Shown here piece after piece: positions 25,586 to 34,481 of a stretch of 43,672 nt of DNA (positions are counted from its first letter, which is position 1; every line of letters begins with the position of its first letter). A model generated the notes under the pieces. It saw only the letters and a program-made list of their open reading frames with translations, did no database searches and had not been told where the DNA came from. This DNA is from Planctomycetota bacterium. Lineage in GTDB: Bacteria > Planctomycetota > Planctomycetia > Pirellulales > Pirellulaceae. The stretch lies in assembly GCA_024276655.1 (NCBI GenBank), contig JAJRWU010000246.1, positions 1-43,672 on the forward strand, written 5' to 3'. Made by a program: the position numbers and the translations under genes.

Positions 25586-27028
25586 ATGAATCCAACCGAA
25601 GCTAACAATCTGATCGCTCGCCGAAGTTTTTTTCAGCACGTCGGCGCCGGGATGCATGGCGCCGCCCTAACATGGCTGTTGGGTCGCGATCTTTACGCCG
25701 CCGGAAAGACTCCGCTCGGCGCCGCCCCGCGAAAGCCTGCTCTCGAACCGCGGGCGAAATCGGTCATTCATTTGTTTATGAATGGCGGGCCCAGCCAGAT
25801 GGATCTGTTCGATCCCAAGCCAATGCTTGATAAACACCACGGCCAGGAACACTTCGACGAAATTGCCGGAGAGGTGGAGTTTCCCGAATCGGCGGGCGCC
25901 TTGATGCGAAGTCCTTTCAAGTTCGCCCAGCACGGCGGTTGCGGCATGTGGGTCTCGGAGGCGCTGCCGCATCTGGCCCGGCAGGTCGACAAAATCGCCC
26001 TGATCCGATCGATGCACACCACGAATCTAACGCACGAACCGGCCTTGTACAAAATCCAATCGGGTAGCGAATTCATTGGGCATCCGTCGCTCGGCGCCTG
26101 GGTTTCGTTTGGACTTGGCAGCGAAAATCAGAATCTTCCGGCGTATGTCGTGCTGGAAGATCCACTCGGGTTGCCGGTCAACGGGATCGACAACTGGCAG
26201 TCGGGTTTTCTGCCGGCGGTGCACCAGGGAACCCGTTTCCGCGCCACCGGTTCGCCCGTGTTGAACTTAAAACCCGACTACGACCAGCCGGATTCCGTTT
26301 CGCAATTCGAGCGGGATCTGATCACGCGGTTGGATCGCGTCCATGCGAAGCGCCGTGCGCATCGGCCTCAGTTGGATGCTCGCATTTCCACGTATGCACT
26401 GGCGGCGCGCATGCAAATGGAGGCTTCCGACGCATTGGATTTGTCGCAGGAAACAATTGCCACCCAGCGGATGTACGGAATCGACAAAAAAGAAACCGAA
26501 TCGTACGGCCGCCGCTGCCTGATCGCGCGGCGCTTGGTGGAGCGGGGCGTTCGCTTAGTGCAACTGTTTATCAACAGCCAAATCTGGGACAACCACAGCG
26601 CAATTGCAACTTCGCTCAAAGGCGCCTGCCAACGCACCGACCAACCGATCGCGGCGCTGCTGCAAGATTTGCAGCAGCGCGGCTTGCTCGATGAAACGCT
26701 GGTCGTCTGGGGCGGTGAAATGGGGCGGCTCCCCATCGCTCAGCTTCCCGCCGACAAGGACGAACGCAAAGCCGGCCGCGATCACAACAAAAACGCAATG
26801 GTCAGTTGGTTGGCCGGCGGCGGGATCAAAGGCGGAACGACGCTCGGCCAGACCGACGAACTCGGCTTCGCCGCCGTGGAAGACCGGGTCAGCATTCCCG
26901 ACTGGCACGCCACGCTCCTGCACCTGCTCGGCTTGCACCACGAAGAGCTGTTCCTCGAACGCAACGGCCTGAACGAACGACTAACGGGCGTCGTCGAGCC
27001 GCGAATCATTCGCGAAATTCTCGCCTAG
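25586..27028 (+). CDS. DUF1501 Tat-exported protein (partner of the upstream cytochrome gene)
   Basis: A 480-residue protein with an ATG at 25586. The twin-arginine motif ARRSFFQHVG sits at the N-terminus. It carries DUF1501 landmarks: HLFMNGGPSQMDLFDPKP, RSPFKFAQHG, SEALPHLARQVDKIALIRSMH, ARRLVERGVRLVQLF, WDNHSAI, VVWGGEMGRLPIAQ, GRDHNKNAMVSWLAGGG and DWHATLLHLLGL. It differs from the DUF1501 protein at 12988-14367 and is closer to that at 38848-40350. The tight linkage to the DUF1549/DUF1553 protein implies that the two act together outside the cytoplasmic membrane. Confidence 0.93.
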   Translation: MNPTEANNLIARRSFFQHVGAGMHGAALTWLLGRDLYAAGKTPLGAAPRKPALEPRAKSVIHLFMNGGPSQMDLFDPKPMLDKHHGQEHFDEIAGEVEFPESAGALMRSPFKFAQHGGCGMWVSEALPHLARQVDKIALIRSMHTTNLTHEPALYKIQSGSEFIGHPSLGAWVSFGLGSENQNLPAYVVLEDPLGLPVNGIDNWQSGFLPAVHQGTRFRATGSPVLNLKPDYDQPDSVSQFERDLITRLDRVHAKRRAHRPQLDARISTYALAARMQMEASDALDLSQETIATQRMYGIDKKETESYGRRCLIARRLVERGVRLVQLFINSQIWDNHSAIATSLKGACQRTDQPIAALLQDLQQRGLLDETLVVWGGEMGRLPIAQLPADKDERKAGRDHNKNAMVSWLAGGGIKGGTTLGQTDELGFAAVEDRVSIPDWHATLLHLLGLHHEELFLERNGLNERLTGVVEPRIIREILA

Positions 27029-27415
27029 TGCTTTGATATGCGACCCTCCAGTACAACGGCCTTCCAATGCCGTCGATTTGCAGACGTTCGAGATACACGA
27101 GGGCCTTTCACGGGCATCGTACTTTCGTTTCAAAACACCTAGTGGTATCGAGGCGTTTTCTAGGCCGCTCCTCTGCATCCTGCCGGGATGCATCGCGCTG
27201 GCGGCGCTAGTCAACCGGTGGCGGCGTTCCGCTTCCTTGTTCCGGTGGAGTGCAAAACGCGAATCGCGAATGCTAGCACGGTTTCGGCTTGCCGGGTTAT
27301 TGGCGTTGCTGGTATACTCGCTCGCGTTCGCCGGTCGGTCCTGACTCCGCGTGGAAAAGGAATTCCCGCCCGACATGGCTGAATGACGGAATGGTCGAAC
27401 GACAAGGAGGTCGTC
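27029..27415. other. Intergenic region with a degenerate palindromic repeat
   Basis: 387 bp between the DUF1501 gene and the histidine kinase. Around 27175-27235, GCATCCTGCCGGGATGC followed by AACCGGTGGCGGCGTT resembles, in reverse, the module at 15525-15590 of the long TIR element. The rest contains no recognisable feature. Confidence 0.45.
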
Positions 27416-29047
27416 GTGCTTTCGCATTGGCGGATTTTACACAAACTGCTGACAGGCGCCGCGCTCTTGGGTCTGATTCTGGCTCTGCTGGCTTTCACGA
27501 GTTTCCAAGGCGGCTATTCGTATCGGGGCGTGGCGCGCAGTGTTAGCAAGCGTGCCACCGAGTTTCCGCTGGCGGCCGACTTCGCCCTCCGCGTGGCTGA
27601 TTTACGCGCCACCCTGATCAGCGCTCACCCTTACTACTCGCTCCCCGGCAAGCCGGTAGGACGCGTTTTTGAGCAATCGGCTTTCGAGCAATCGTTGCTG
27701 CGTGAAGAGTTCAACTCCGGATTCGCGGAGGTGAAAAACTCACTGCGGAATTATCGGGAGCAGCTTGACAACAACACCGTGGCGGAAACCTATATTGACG
27801 ACAACCGCAAGGAACGCGACACCGTTCGGCAAATCGAGGAGTCGCTCGAACGCATCGCGGGGCTGAACCGCAACGAAGACTGGATGCTCGACAACCTCAA
27901 ACTGGTTGATCTAGACGCCGAACTCGAACAACTGCATCGGTTGGCAAACGCGTTGCCCAGCTATTTGCAAGCGCGCATGCACAATTTTGCCGGCGAAGTG
28001 CGAGGGCGTTACCGCACCTGGATCATACTCACTTGGGTTTCCACGATTATTTCCTACGCCTTATTGGTCGTGATTGGGTTCCTGTTTGACCGCTGGATTT
28101 TCCGACCGCTCCGAGTTTTGGTGCGGGAGTCGCGGCGAGTGGCCGGTGGTGAATTCAGCCACAGAATCCAACTCCACACACACGACGAAATGGCGGAGCT
28201 GGCCAATGCCATGAACGCCATGACCGCGCGCTTTCAAGAAATCCGAGACGACCTTAATCAACAGGTGAAGCTGCGCACCAAGGAAGTGGTGCGTAGCGAA
28301 CAGTTGGCCAGCGTTGGTTTTTTGGCGGCCGGCGTGGCGCATGAAATCAACAATCCCCTGGCCTCGATTGCCTGGAGTGCGGAGTCGATCGAGCGGCGTC
28401 TGCATTGTGTTATTAGCGACGACGACGCCCTCCCCGATGCGGAGCACAATCCGGAAGTCGGCGTGTTGCGAAAGAACCTGCGGCGTATTCAAGACCAGGC
28501 CTTTCGTTGCAAGGGCATCACCGAAAAGCTACTCGATTTTTCCCGCATGGGGCATGTCGAGCGAGAAACCACCAACCTCGCGCAGTTGGTCCAGGATGTC
28601 GTCGAGATGGTGCAACACCTCGGCGACTACCGCGAAAAAAGGGTGGTCTTTGAGAATACGCACGCGGTTTTTGCGTCGATCAATCCTCAGGAAATCACAC
28701 AGGTGGTGCTGAACCTGATCACCAACGCATTAGATAGCCTAGACGCCGACGGCGCCGTCCACGTTCAGCTCAGCCAGTCTGACGACGCGGCGGAACTGAA
28801 CGTCGTGGATAACGGTTGCGGCATGACCGACGAAGTGCTGGAGCACCTGTTCGAACCGTTCTTCACCCGCCGCCGCGGCGGCAAGGGAACGGGCATCGGC
28901 ATGTCTATTACGTATCGCATTATCGAAGACCACGGCGGCCTCATTCAAGCCGCGAGTTCGGGGCATGGGTGCGGTTCCACCATACGCGTTACACTCCCGC
29001 TGAAACACGATGAACAATCTACAAACCATGAAAAACAAGCCGCCTAG
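27416..29047 (+). CDS. Membrane histidine kinase with HAMP domain
   Basis: A 543-residue protein. The GTG at 27416 is preferred because AAGGAGG ends 5 bp before it; an ATG 11 codons upstream lacks a site. One TM helix (about 7-30) opens the protein, a helical periplasmic domain follows (about 35-195), and a second TM helix (about 205-230) leads to HAMP (RPLRVLVRES..., about 233-285). The H-box GVAHEINNPLASIAW (phosphorylated His about 309) is followed by an ATPase with NLITNALDSL, NGCGM, FEPFFTRR and GKGTGIGMS. The protein should autophosphorylate and pass phosphate to the sigma-54 regulator whose ATG overlaps its 3' end by 38 bp. The signal sensed is unknown. Confidence 0.92.
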   Translation: MLSHWRILHKLLTGAALLGLILALLAFTSFQGGYSYRGVARSVSKRATEFPLAADFALRVADLRATLISAHPYYSLPGKPVGRVFEQSAFEQSLLREEFNSGFAEVKNSLRNYREQLDNNTVAETYIDDNRKERDTVRQIEESLERIAGLNRNEDWMLDNLKLVDLDAELEQLHRLANALPSYLQARMHNFAGEVRGRYRTWIILTWVSTIISYALLVVIGFLFDRWIFRPLRVLVRESRRVAGGEFSHRIQLHTHDEMAELANAMNAMTARFQEIRDDLNQQVKLRTKEVVRSEQLASVGFLAAGVAHEINNPLASIAWSAESIERRLHCVISDDDALPDAEHNPEVGVLRKNLRRIQDQAFRCKGITEKLLDFSRMGHVERETTNLAQLVQDVVEMVQHLGDYREKRVVFENTHAVFASINPQEITQVVLNLITNALDSLDADGAVHVQLSQSDDAAELNVVDNGCGMTDEVLEHLFEPFFTRRRGGKGTGIGMSITYRIIEDHGGLIQAASSGHGCGSTIRVTLPLKHDEQSTNHEKQAA

Positions 29048-30407
29048 CAGCCTGAAAATTCTCTTCGCCGACTACGAAGAGGAACTCCAGGAAATCATGA
29101 AAGACGAACTGCCCTGCATGGGGCATGAGGTGACGGTGTGTCCCGACGGCGCCACCGCGATAGCCGCCCTGGATGTCAATACCTACGATTGCATTTTGGT
29201 CGATCTCGACATGCCCGGCATGTCGGGGCTGGATGTGATCGAACGCTGCAAGGCGGTTTCGCCAGACACCGAGGCTATTGTCCTGACTGGCAAGTCGTCG
29301 CTGGAATCGGCCGTCAAGGCGCTGCGTTTTGGCGCGTTCGATTACCTCACCAAACCTTGCAAGCTGGTCGCTCTGGAAGCGCTGTTGCAACGCGTGGCCG
29401 ACAAACGCGAACTCACTAACAAATACCGCGCCGTGAAACGACGCCTGGAGCATGTCGAGGGCGGCACGCGGTTGCTCGGCGAAAGCACTCTGATGCAACG
29501 CGTCCGAGCCATGATCGATAAGGTGGCGCCGACCAACGCCACGGTGCTCATTCAAGGCGAGACCGGCGTCGGCAAGGAACTGGTGGCGAGGTCGTTGCAT
29601 GAAAAAAGCTTGCGGCATGAAGGACCGTTCGTGGCCATCAACTGCGGCGCGCTGCCCGAAAGCCTGATCGAAAGCGAACTCTTCGGACATCGCAAGGGCG
29701 CCTTCACCGGGGCCGACGAACAACGCCAGGGTTTGTTTGAAATGGCTCAGGGCGGTACGGTTTTTCTCGATGAAATCGCCGAGTTGCCCAAGGCCATGCA
29801 AGCCAAACTATTGCGTGTGTTGGAAGACGGGGAGGTGCGCCGCGTGGGCGATAGCGATTCTTTTCAGGTCGACGTGCGCGTGGTGTGCGCCACGCACAGG
29901 AATCTGAAACAAATGGTTGACGACGGCGATTTTCGTCAAGATTTGATGTATCGCGTCAACGCCATCGAAATTCATACGCCGCCGCTCCGCGACCGCACCG
30001 AAGACATCGCCGAGTTATCGCAACATTTGTGTCGCCGCTTCGCCGCGTCGCCGCACAATGGCGCGCAGTGTGTCTCGCCCCGGGCGATTGAACGATTGCA
30101 AGCCTACGATTGGCCGGGTAACGTGCGCGAACTTGCCAATGTGTTGGAGCATGCCAGTATTTTTTGCGAGCAGTTTCCGATCACCGCCGACGATTTACCG
30201 CCGCAGTTTCGCGCACAACTGGCCAGCGGAAACGTCGCCCGTTCGCGGGGTCCTATTTCCCTCAAAGACCTCGAATTACAAGCGATCCATGAGGCGATTG
30301 AACGCCATAACGGCTCCAAACCGCTGGCGGCGAAGGAACTTGGAATCAGCCTGAAAACACTCTACAATCGGTTGAATCAAGAGCTTACCAGCAGTAAGTC
30401 GGCGTAG
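29010..30407 (+). CDS. NtrC-type sigma-54 response regulator
   Basis: A 465-residue protein whose ATG at 29010 lies inside the kinase gene; M7 at 29028 is an alternative start. Receiver domain: about 15-130, with phospho-acceptor D65 (LVDLDMPG), T93 and K115. The acidic pocket reads ADYEEE, so one of the usual two aspartates is replaced by Tyr22. AAA+ domain: about 155-390, with Walker A GETGVGKE (183-190), the sigma-54 contact motif GAFTGA (230-235) and Walker [14 protein letters not shown]-terminal Fis-type [24 protein letters not shown]. It should drive sigma-54 promoters when phosphorylated. Which genes it controls is unknown. Confidence 0.95.
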   Translation: MNNLQTMKNKPPSSLKILFADYEEELQEIMKDELPCMGHEVTVCPDGATAIAALDVNTYDCILVDLDMPGMSGLDVIERCKAVSPDTEAIVLTGKSSLESAVKALRFGAFDYLTKPCKLVALEALLQRVADKRELTNKYRAVKRRLEHVEGGTRLLGESTLMQRVRAMIDKVAPTNATVLIQGETGVGKELVARSLHEKSLRHEGPFVAINCGALPESLIESELFGHRKGAFTGADEQRQGLFEMAQGGTVFLDEIAELPKAMQAKLLRVLEDGEVRRVGDSDSFQVDVRVVCATHRNLKQMVDDGDFRQDLMYRVNAIEIHTPPLRDRTEDIAELSQHLCRRFAASPHNGAQCVSPRAIERLQAYDWPGNVRELANVLEHASIFCEQFPITADDLPPQFRAQLASGNVARSRGPISLKDLELQAIHEAIERHNGSKPLAAKELGISLKTLYNRLNQELTSSKSA

Positions 30408-30436
30408 CGCTAAACTTCCCCCTTGTGAGTGAAATC

Positions 30437-30934
30437 ATGAAAAAAGCGACCTTTGGCGCAGGATGTTTCTGGGGCGTTGAGGCTGATTTCCATGCGCAAA
30501 AGGGCGTGCTTGCTACAGCCGTTGGCTATGAAGGCGGCGATTTCGAAAACCCCGCTTACGAAGATGTGTGCGGCGGTCGGACCGGCCACGCCGAGGTGGT
30601 GGAGGTCGATTTCGATCCTGAAATGATCTCCTACGAGCAATTGCTCGATCTTTTCTGGCGGCTCCACGACCCCACGCAAGTCGACCGTCAAGGGCCCGAC
30701 ATCGGCTCGCAATACCGTTCGGCCATTTTTTATCACGACGAAGAACAACGCGCCGCGGCCGAAGCTTCCAAACAACGCCAAAACGAATCAGGCGCCTTCG
30801 CTCGCCCCATCGCCACGGTCATTGAAGCGGCGCGAATCTTTTATCGCGGCGAGGAATACCACCAGCAGTACTTGGCGAAAACCGGCCGGCCGCATTGCCG
30901 AACTGTTCTGCCCCAGCAGGACGTTGACGCGTGA
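30437..30934 (+). CDS. msrA: Peptide-methionine (S)-S-oxide reductase MsrA
   Basis: A 165-residue protein. The ATG at 30437 is preferred; a GTG 4 codons upstream has no site. The catalytic motif GAGCFWG puts the nucleophilic Cys at residue 10. Other family marks are [37 protein letters not shown] and [10 protein letters not shown]. The enzyme reduces methionine-S-sulfoxide in oxidised proteins, taking electrons from thioredoxin. A further Cys near the C-terminus (RPHCR) may act in resolving. It begins 29 bp after the response-regulator gene on the same strand and could be cotranscribed. Confidence 0.95.
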   Translation: MKKATFGAGCFWGVEADFHAQKGVLATAVGYEGGDFENPAYEDVCGGRTGHAEVVEVDFDPEMISYEQLLDLFWRLHDPTQVDRQGPDIGSQYRSAIFYHDEEQRAAAEASKQRQNESGAFARPIATVIEAARIFYRGEEYHQQYLAKTGRPHCRTVLPQQDVDA

Positions 30935-30961
30935 GTTGTTGACGCCGACGTATCGCGAAGG

Positions 30962-33313
30962 TCATTCCAGGGTGGTCGACACCAAGACGGTTCGCGATTG
31001 GAGTTCGACCGACGTCACCAACGACGATTCGTCCGATTGCAGTTGCGCCACCACGGCCGGCATGGCCGCCGATAGAAACTGTAGCTCGGCAACTTCGAGC
31101 GGCCGCAATTCGCCATCGGATACGAAATACGCCACGGGCCAAGCCTCTGGAGCGGCAACCGGCCAGCCAAACTGTTCCGCGGCGGCAACATCGCGAGGAT
31201 GCACTGCCTGCTGCTCGTTCAAGGAAAATGCGATGCCGCGCATTTTCGTGGCGCCGGATTCAATATCATCGTCGGGGCCTAACCCGAGGAGCGATTCGAG
31301 CGAGTCGCGGTCGTCGAAGAGCATGAGGCCAAGTTCTTCGCCCATTTGTCCCATGATCACCGCATACCAAAGCCCGTGAATCAGTTCGCTGCAGCGCACT
31401 GCAACCACGGTGTCGGATGGCGTAAAAGACCACGCCTTCGCCTGATAGAAAGCCGCCGAAGAGTCATAAAAACCGCCGACCATCTGGGGGACAACCTCAG
31501 GAATTGCCACCATGGGGGGCGCTCCTGCAGCTGCCCCGTCCATATGCTCCGACAGACTCTCAAACAGTTCGTTGAGAATCGAGCATTCGCCCACAGCGCA
31601 CTCGGCGCCGATGGCGCCGGCCGCCAATTTCAAATCTAGAAGATGTTCGGTGGAAGGCGTCAGGATGATCGCGGGCCGTTGGGGCGCTCCCACCGCCGGA
31701 GTCAATACGGCCTTTCCGATCACACCGAGTATCTCCTGGGGATTAGGCGGCTCAAACGATATGTCCTGCGATAGCACCAATCCCTTCTCATTGGCCACCA
31801 GTATGGTCCAGGGCTGCACGGGTTCGCCATCGCGGTTGGGAATCCACATTTCAAGCCGCCGCCAATCGATTTCCCAGGTCGCGGTCGACGCGGGCGTTTC
31901 TTGGACGGCGTCGAGGTCTATCTCGGTGGCTGGCCCCTCGCCAGTCATGGTGCGATCAATGAAGTTGAGTAACGCGGGTTTTTCGTCCACGAGATGGGCG
32001 GCAATCCCCAACCGTTGGAGCCGATTTACTAGCGACTGCCAAAGTTCAGCGTCAGTAAAATTCACGGCCGTCGGTCGGCGAGGCGGCCCGAATTCCGGCG
32101 CGAGCATGGAATTGAGCAAGCCGTGGAGCACGGAGTCCGCCTCCAAATCGCCATCTCCCGGGTCCATGTAGATCGCCTCCTCGGTTTCCTCATCAATAAT
32201 GGAAAGCATCCAGCCCTCGGCCGTGTCCTGCGAGAGATGGCAGGCGTCGCAGAACCAGGTTTCGGCGCACGGCTCCAGTTTTTTTGCTTTCGTGCGGAGC
32301 TTCTGGATTTTGTTTTTCACATTGCGGTTGAACGACGCATCGGGCGACGCGCCGCCGTCGTCCGAAGGAAGATCTCGAGCAGCGGAGCGCAGCCAAGTGA
32401 TTGCTCCCGGGGTCGACTTCCAGATGGAAAGAAACTGCTGGCAATACAAATCGGCCTCTTCCGGCGAACCAGGCGAAAACAGGCTGTAATCCTCGCGAAC
32501 GATCAGGGAGGGCTCCAATAATCGCGGAACAATATGGGGGTTCCGCTCCGCCTGCTCACAGAGCGCCGCTCGTAATTCGGGAGAGTCGCCTTCTTTTTTG
32601 AATCGAATCAGCAAGCCCGTAAATGGCAAAAAGGGCATGGCGTCATCTGGATACGCCCGCAAGAGTTTTTCGGCGCCGTCAAGGCGATCAAGGCGGCAAT
32701 AACCTTCCATGAGCAACCACCGCATGCCTTGGTTGTCGTTCGGGTTCAGCCTCAGCATCTGTTCGATTTCGTCTACGGCGTCATGCCATAACCCGATTTC
32801 AAGCAAATGCTCCACCAGCGCCTGTTTCGCACGCATGAATGGGCGCGTATGGTGCATGCCCCAAAAGTGGCCGACGTCGTCGCGGAGTTCGTTTTGCAAA
32901 TCTTCTTCGCCATATTCCAGAGCTTGGTGAAGAATGTCGAACGCGGTATCTTCGTCGCAAAACTCGGTGATCTCGACCAGGGCGTCGATATGACGAGGGT
33001 TCACTTCCAGCGCCTCTTTTAGAAGCTCTAGCCGAGCCTCCGGGTCGGCAACCTCCAACGCCTCAAAGAAGAGTTCGTTTGCTTCGGATTCGTCGTCGGA
33101 AAGGCCGGCGTCGAGCCCGATAGCCTGCGCCATGACACGCTCCAAAATGCGCCGATCTGGCGCTGCTCCGATAGAGAATTCGGAACCGCCCTGAGTGATG
33201 ACATCGCCCCGCCGATTGACCGATGACTCAAATTCGGCCTGTTTTTCTTGCCGTTTCTTTCGGGATTTTTGTTTTTGGGCTCGTTTTCGTCCAGCTTTCT
33301 TTTTCGGCGCCAT
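30962..33313 (-). CDS. Large TPR-type protein with DUF6930-like central region
   Basis: A 783-residue protein. The ATG at 33311-33313 follows GGAAGGA; the frame open 10 codons further up is not needed. The N-terminus is a strongly basic tail (MAPKKKAGRKRAQKQKSRKK), so the protein likely stays cytoplasmic and may touch nucleic acid. Helical repeats cover about 70-260 (AEEALEVNPRHIDALVEI-like, IEQMLRLNPNDNQGMRWLL), in the style of TPR/ST7 proteins. A central part (about 440-640) with WRRLEMWIPNRDGEPVQPW and RPAIILTPSTEHLL resembles DUF6930-type sequences. The C-terminal part has another mixed domain. Function is not known. It converges on msrA, with 27 bp between. Confidence 0.85.
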   Translation of the reverse strand: MAPKKKAGRKRAQKQKSRKKRQEKQAEFESSVNRRGDVITQGGSEFSIGAAPDRRILERVMAQAIGLDAGLSDDESEANELFFEALEVADPEARLELLKEALEVNPRHIDALVEITEFCDEDTAFDILHQALEYGEEDLQNELRDDVGHFWGMHHTRPFMRAKQALVEHLLEIGLWHDAVDEIEQMLRLNPNDNQGMRWLLMEGYCRLDRLDGAEKLLRAYPDDAMPFLPFTGLLIRFKKEGDSPELRAALCEQAERNPHIVPRLLEPSLIVREDYSLFSPGSPEEADLYCQQFLSIWKSTPGAITWLRSAARDLPSDDGGASPDASFNRNVKNKIQKLRTKAKKLEPCAETWFCDACHLSQDTAEGWMLSIIDEETEEAIYMDPGDGDLEADSVLHGLLNSMLAPEFGPPRRPTAVNFTDAELWQSLVNRLQRLGIAAHLVDEKPALLNFIDRTMTGEGPATEIDLDAVQETPASTATWEIDWRRLEMWIPNRDGEPVQPWTILVANEKGLVLSQDISFEPPNPQEILGVIGKAVLTPAVGAPQRPAIILTPSTEHLLDLKLAAGAIGAECAVGECSILNELFESLSEHMDGAAAGAPPMVAIPEVVPQMVGGFYDSSAAFYQAKAWSFTPSDTVVAVRCSELIHGLWYAVIMGQMGEELGLMLFDDRDSLESLLGLGPDDDIESGATKMRGIAFSLNEQQAVHPRDVAAAEQFGWPVAAPEAWPVAYFVSDGELRPLEVAELQFLSAAMPAVVAQLQSDESSLVTSVELQSRTVLVSTTLE

Positions 33314-33738
33314 GGCAATCCTTCCCAATAAAGCATGTTTCAATCACTCGTCAAAAAAAACGAGGCCAGTCGATTTCCGCGAACCCCCAGATTTTTACGG
33401 AAAGATAGTCTGGGGTCAACGGCTGTCGTTTATACATAAGTTTTGTTGGCGCCGGGTCCGAAGGTCATCCAAGCGGCGGCGTTGGTCTGAAAATCTATCC
33501 CGGCGGGATAAAAGCCATTAGCCGGTGGTCAAGCCTCCAGCTTGTATCGAACTCTTGCCTGCAACGAACGCCTTCTTGCTTCAATCGGCGGCGCGAATCT
33601 TGCGTTCCGGGTGAAAAAAACCTGGCCGGTTGTCGAATGCCTTATGTATAAACAACAGGGCGACGCCCCAGGCTACGGTGATAAATGGCCTTCGGCCAAG
33701 GTGGTGTGTGCTGTCAACCTCTTGCCCCATTCGAAAAT
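33314..33738. other. Intergenic region dominated by a TIR element
   Basis: 425 bp upstream of the TPR gene and downstream of the zinc-ribbon gene. 33410-33671 is the short TIR element; about 33684-33699 holds TGGCCTTCGGCCA, the core of the inverted repeat next to the long copy. The remaining 95 bp before 33409 should carry the TPR gene's promoter. Confidence 0.5.
33410..33671. mobile_element. MITE-like TIR element, short copy
   Basis: The ends are 31-bp inverted repeats (33410-33440 and 33641-33671) with 24 matching positions. The inner 18 bp (CTGTCGTTTATACATAAG) match best and the outer part begins CTGGGG. The interior carries the GCCATTAGCCGGTGGT module (about 33508-33523) and two blocks homologous to 15390-15510 and 15700-15786 in reverse complement. 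Compared with the long copy about 190 bp of the centre is absent. No coding capacity is seen. Confidence 0.75.
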
Positions 33739-34335
33739 CTATTGCTGCGCTCCGGCTTCCATGGCCACTTGAATCAAGCCAATCACCACGCCAATAGCAA
33801 TAGCGACAGCATATACTATCACGACGACAACAAACATTTTCTTTCCCTTGGGGTTGCCCATCACGAGCCAAATAAGGGCTAGAATGCACGCAATATTTGT
33901 GCAGAGAATCGCGAATAAGATCTCGACGATGGTTAAGTTTTCTTCCGTCGATGAACTTCCACGTTTTCCACTGGCCGCCCCGCCCGCCTGTGGGCTCTTG
34001 TAGGGAGAACCCACTTCCAACGAAGGCCGGGGCGCTTCCTTAATGCGCGTGACCGCGACTTTTTTTCCGCTGCGGCGGTCCAAGCCGCAGTGGACGCATA
34101 TCACGGCGTCGGCCCGGAATTCCTTGCCACATGAAGGGCAGGCGTTTTCGGCGGTGGGCGGCGCGACGTAACCTTCTTCGTCCAGCAAGTCGCCGATGCC
34201 GCCGGCCAGCGGCTCCGCTTGCGGGGCGCGAATGACCAACGGCTGTTTGCACTGAGGACAGCGAACCGTTTTTCCCGCCAATTCGTCCTTGGCAACCAAT
34301 TTCTTTCCACACTGGCAAACAACGTCTATGGGCAT
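33739..34335 (-). CDS. Double zinc-ribbon membrane protein
   Basis: A 198-residue protein with an ATG at 34333-34335. The first zinc ribbon has two knuckles, CQCGKKL...VRCPQC (about 8-29); a second, CPSCGKEFRADAVICVHCG (about 66-84), follows a Pro/Ala linker. After a low-complexity Ser/Gly stretch come two hydrophobic segments (about 130-155 and 163-190) separated by a basic GNPKGKK turn. The design, N-terminal zinc ribbon and C-terminal membrane hairpin, parallels the protein at 1353-2039, and both are common in planctomycetes. Function unknown. Confidence 0.85.
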   Translation of the reverse strand: MPIDVVCQCGKKLVAKDELAGKTVRCPQCKQPLVIRAPQAEPLAGGIGDLLDEEGYVAPPTAENACPSCGKEFRADAVICVHCGLDRRSGKKVAVTRIKEAPRPSLEVGSPYKSPQAGGAASGKRGSSSTEENLTIVEILFAILCTNIACILALIWLVMGNPKGKKMFVVVVIVYAVAIAIGVVIGLIQVAMEAGAQQ

Positions 34336-34481
34336 GGCTCATCCCGATGAGAAGAGGGGTTCGTGGTCAATCTCGTGGTCAATCGCTCCGGAATTCGGAG
34401 ATAAAGAAGTTGCTATTGTGTACGCACCCGCGGGGAATCACAAGCGTCTGGCGCGTTTGCCGGCGTTTTGAGATTTGCCAC

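Noticed and set aside
27029-27415. Additional TIR element before the histidine kinase
   Set aside because: Only the GCATCCTGCCGGGATGC-type module is present; no TTTATACATAAG ends were found, so it is noted as a degenerate repeat only.
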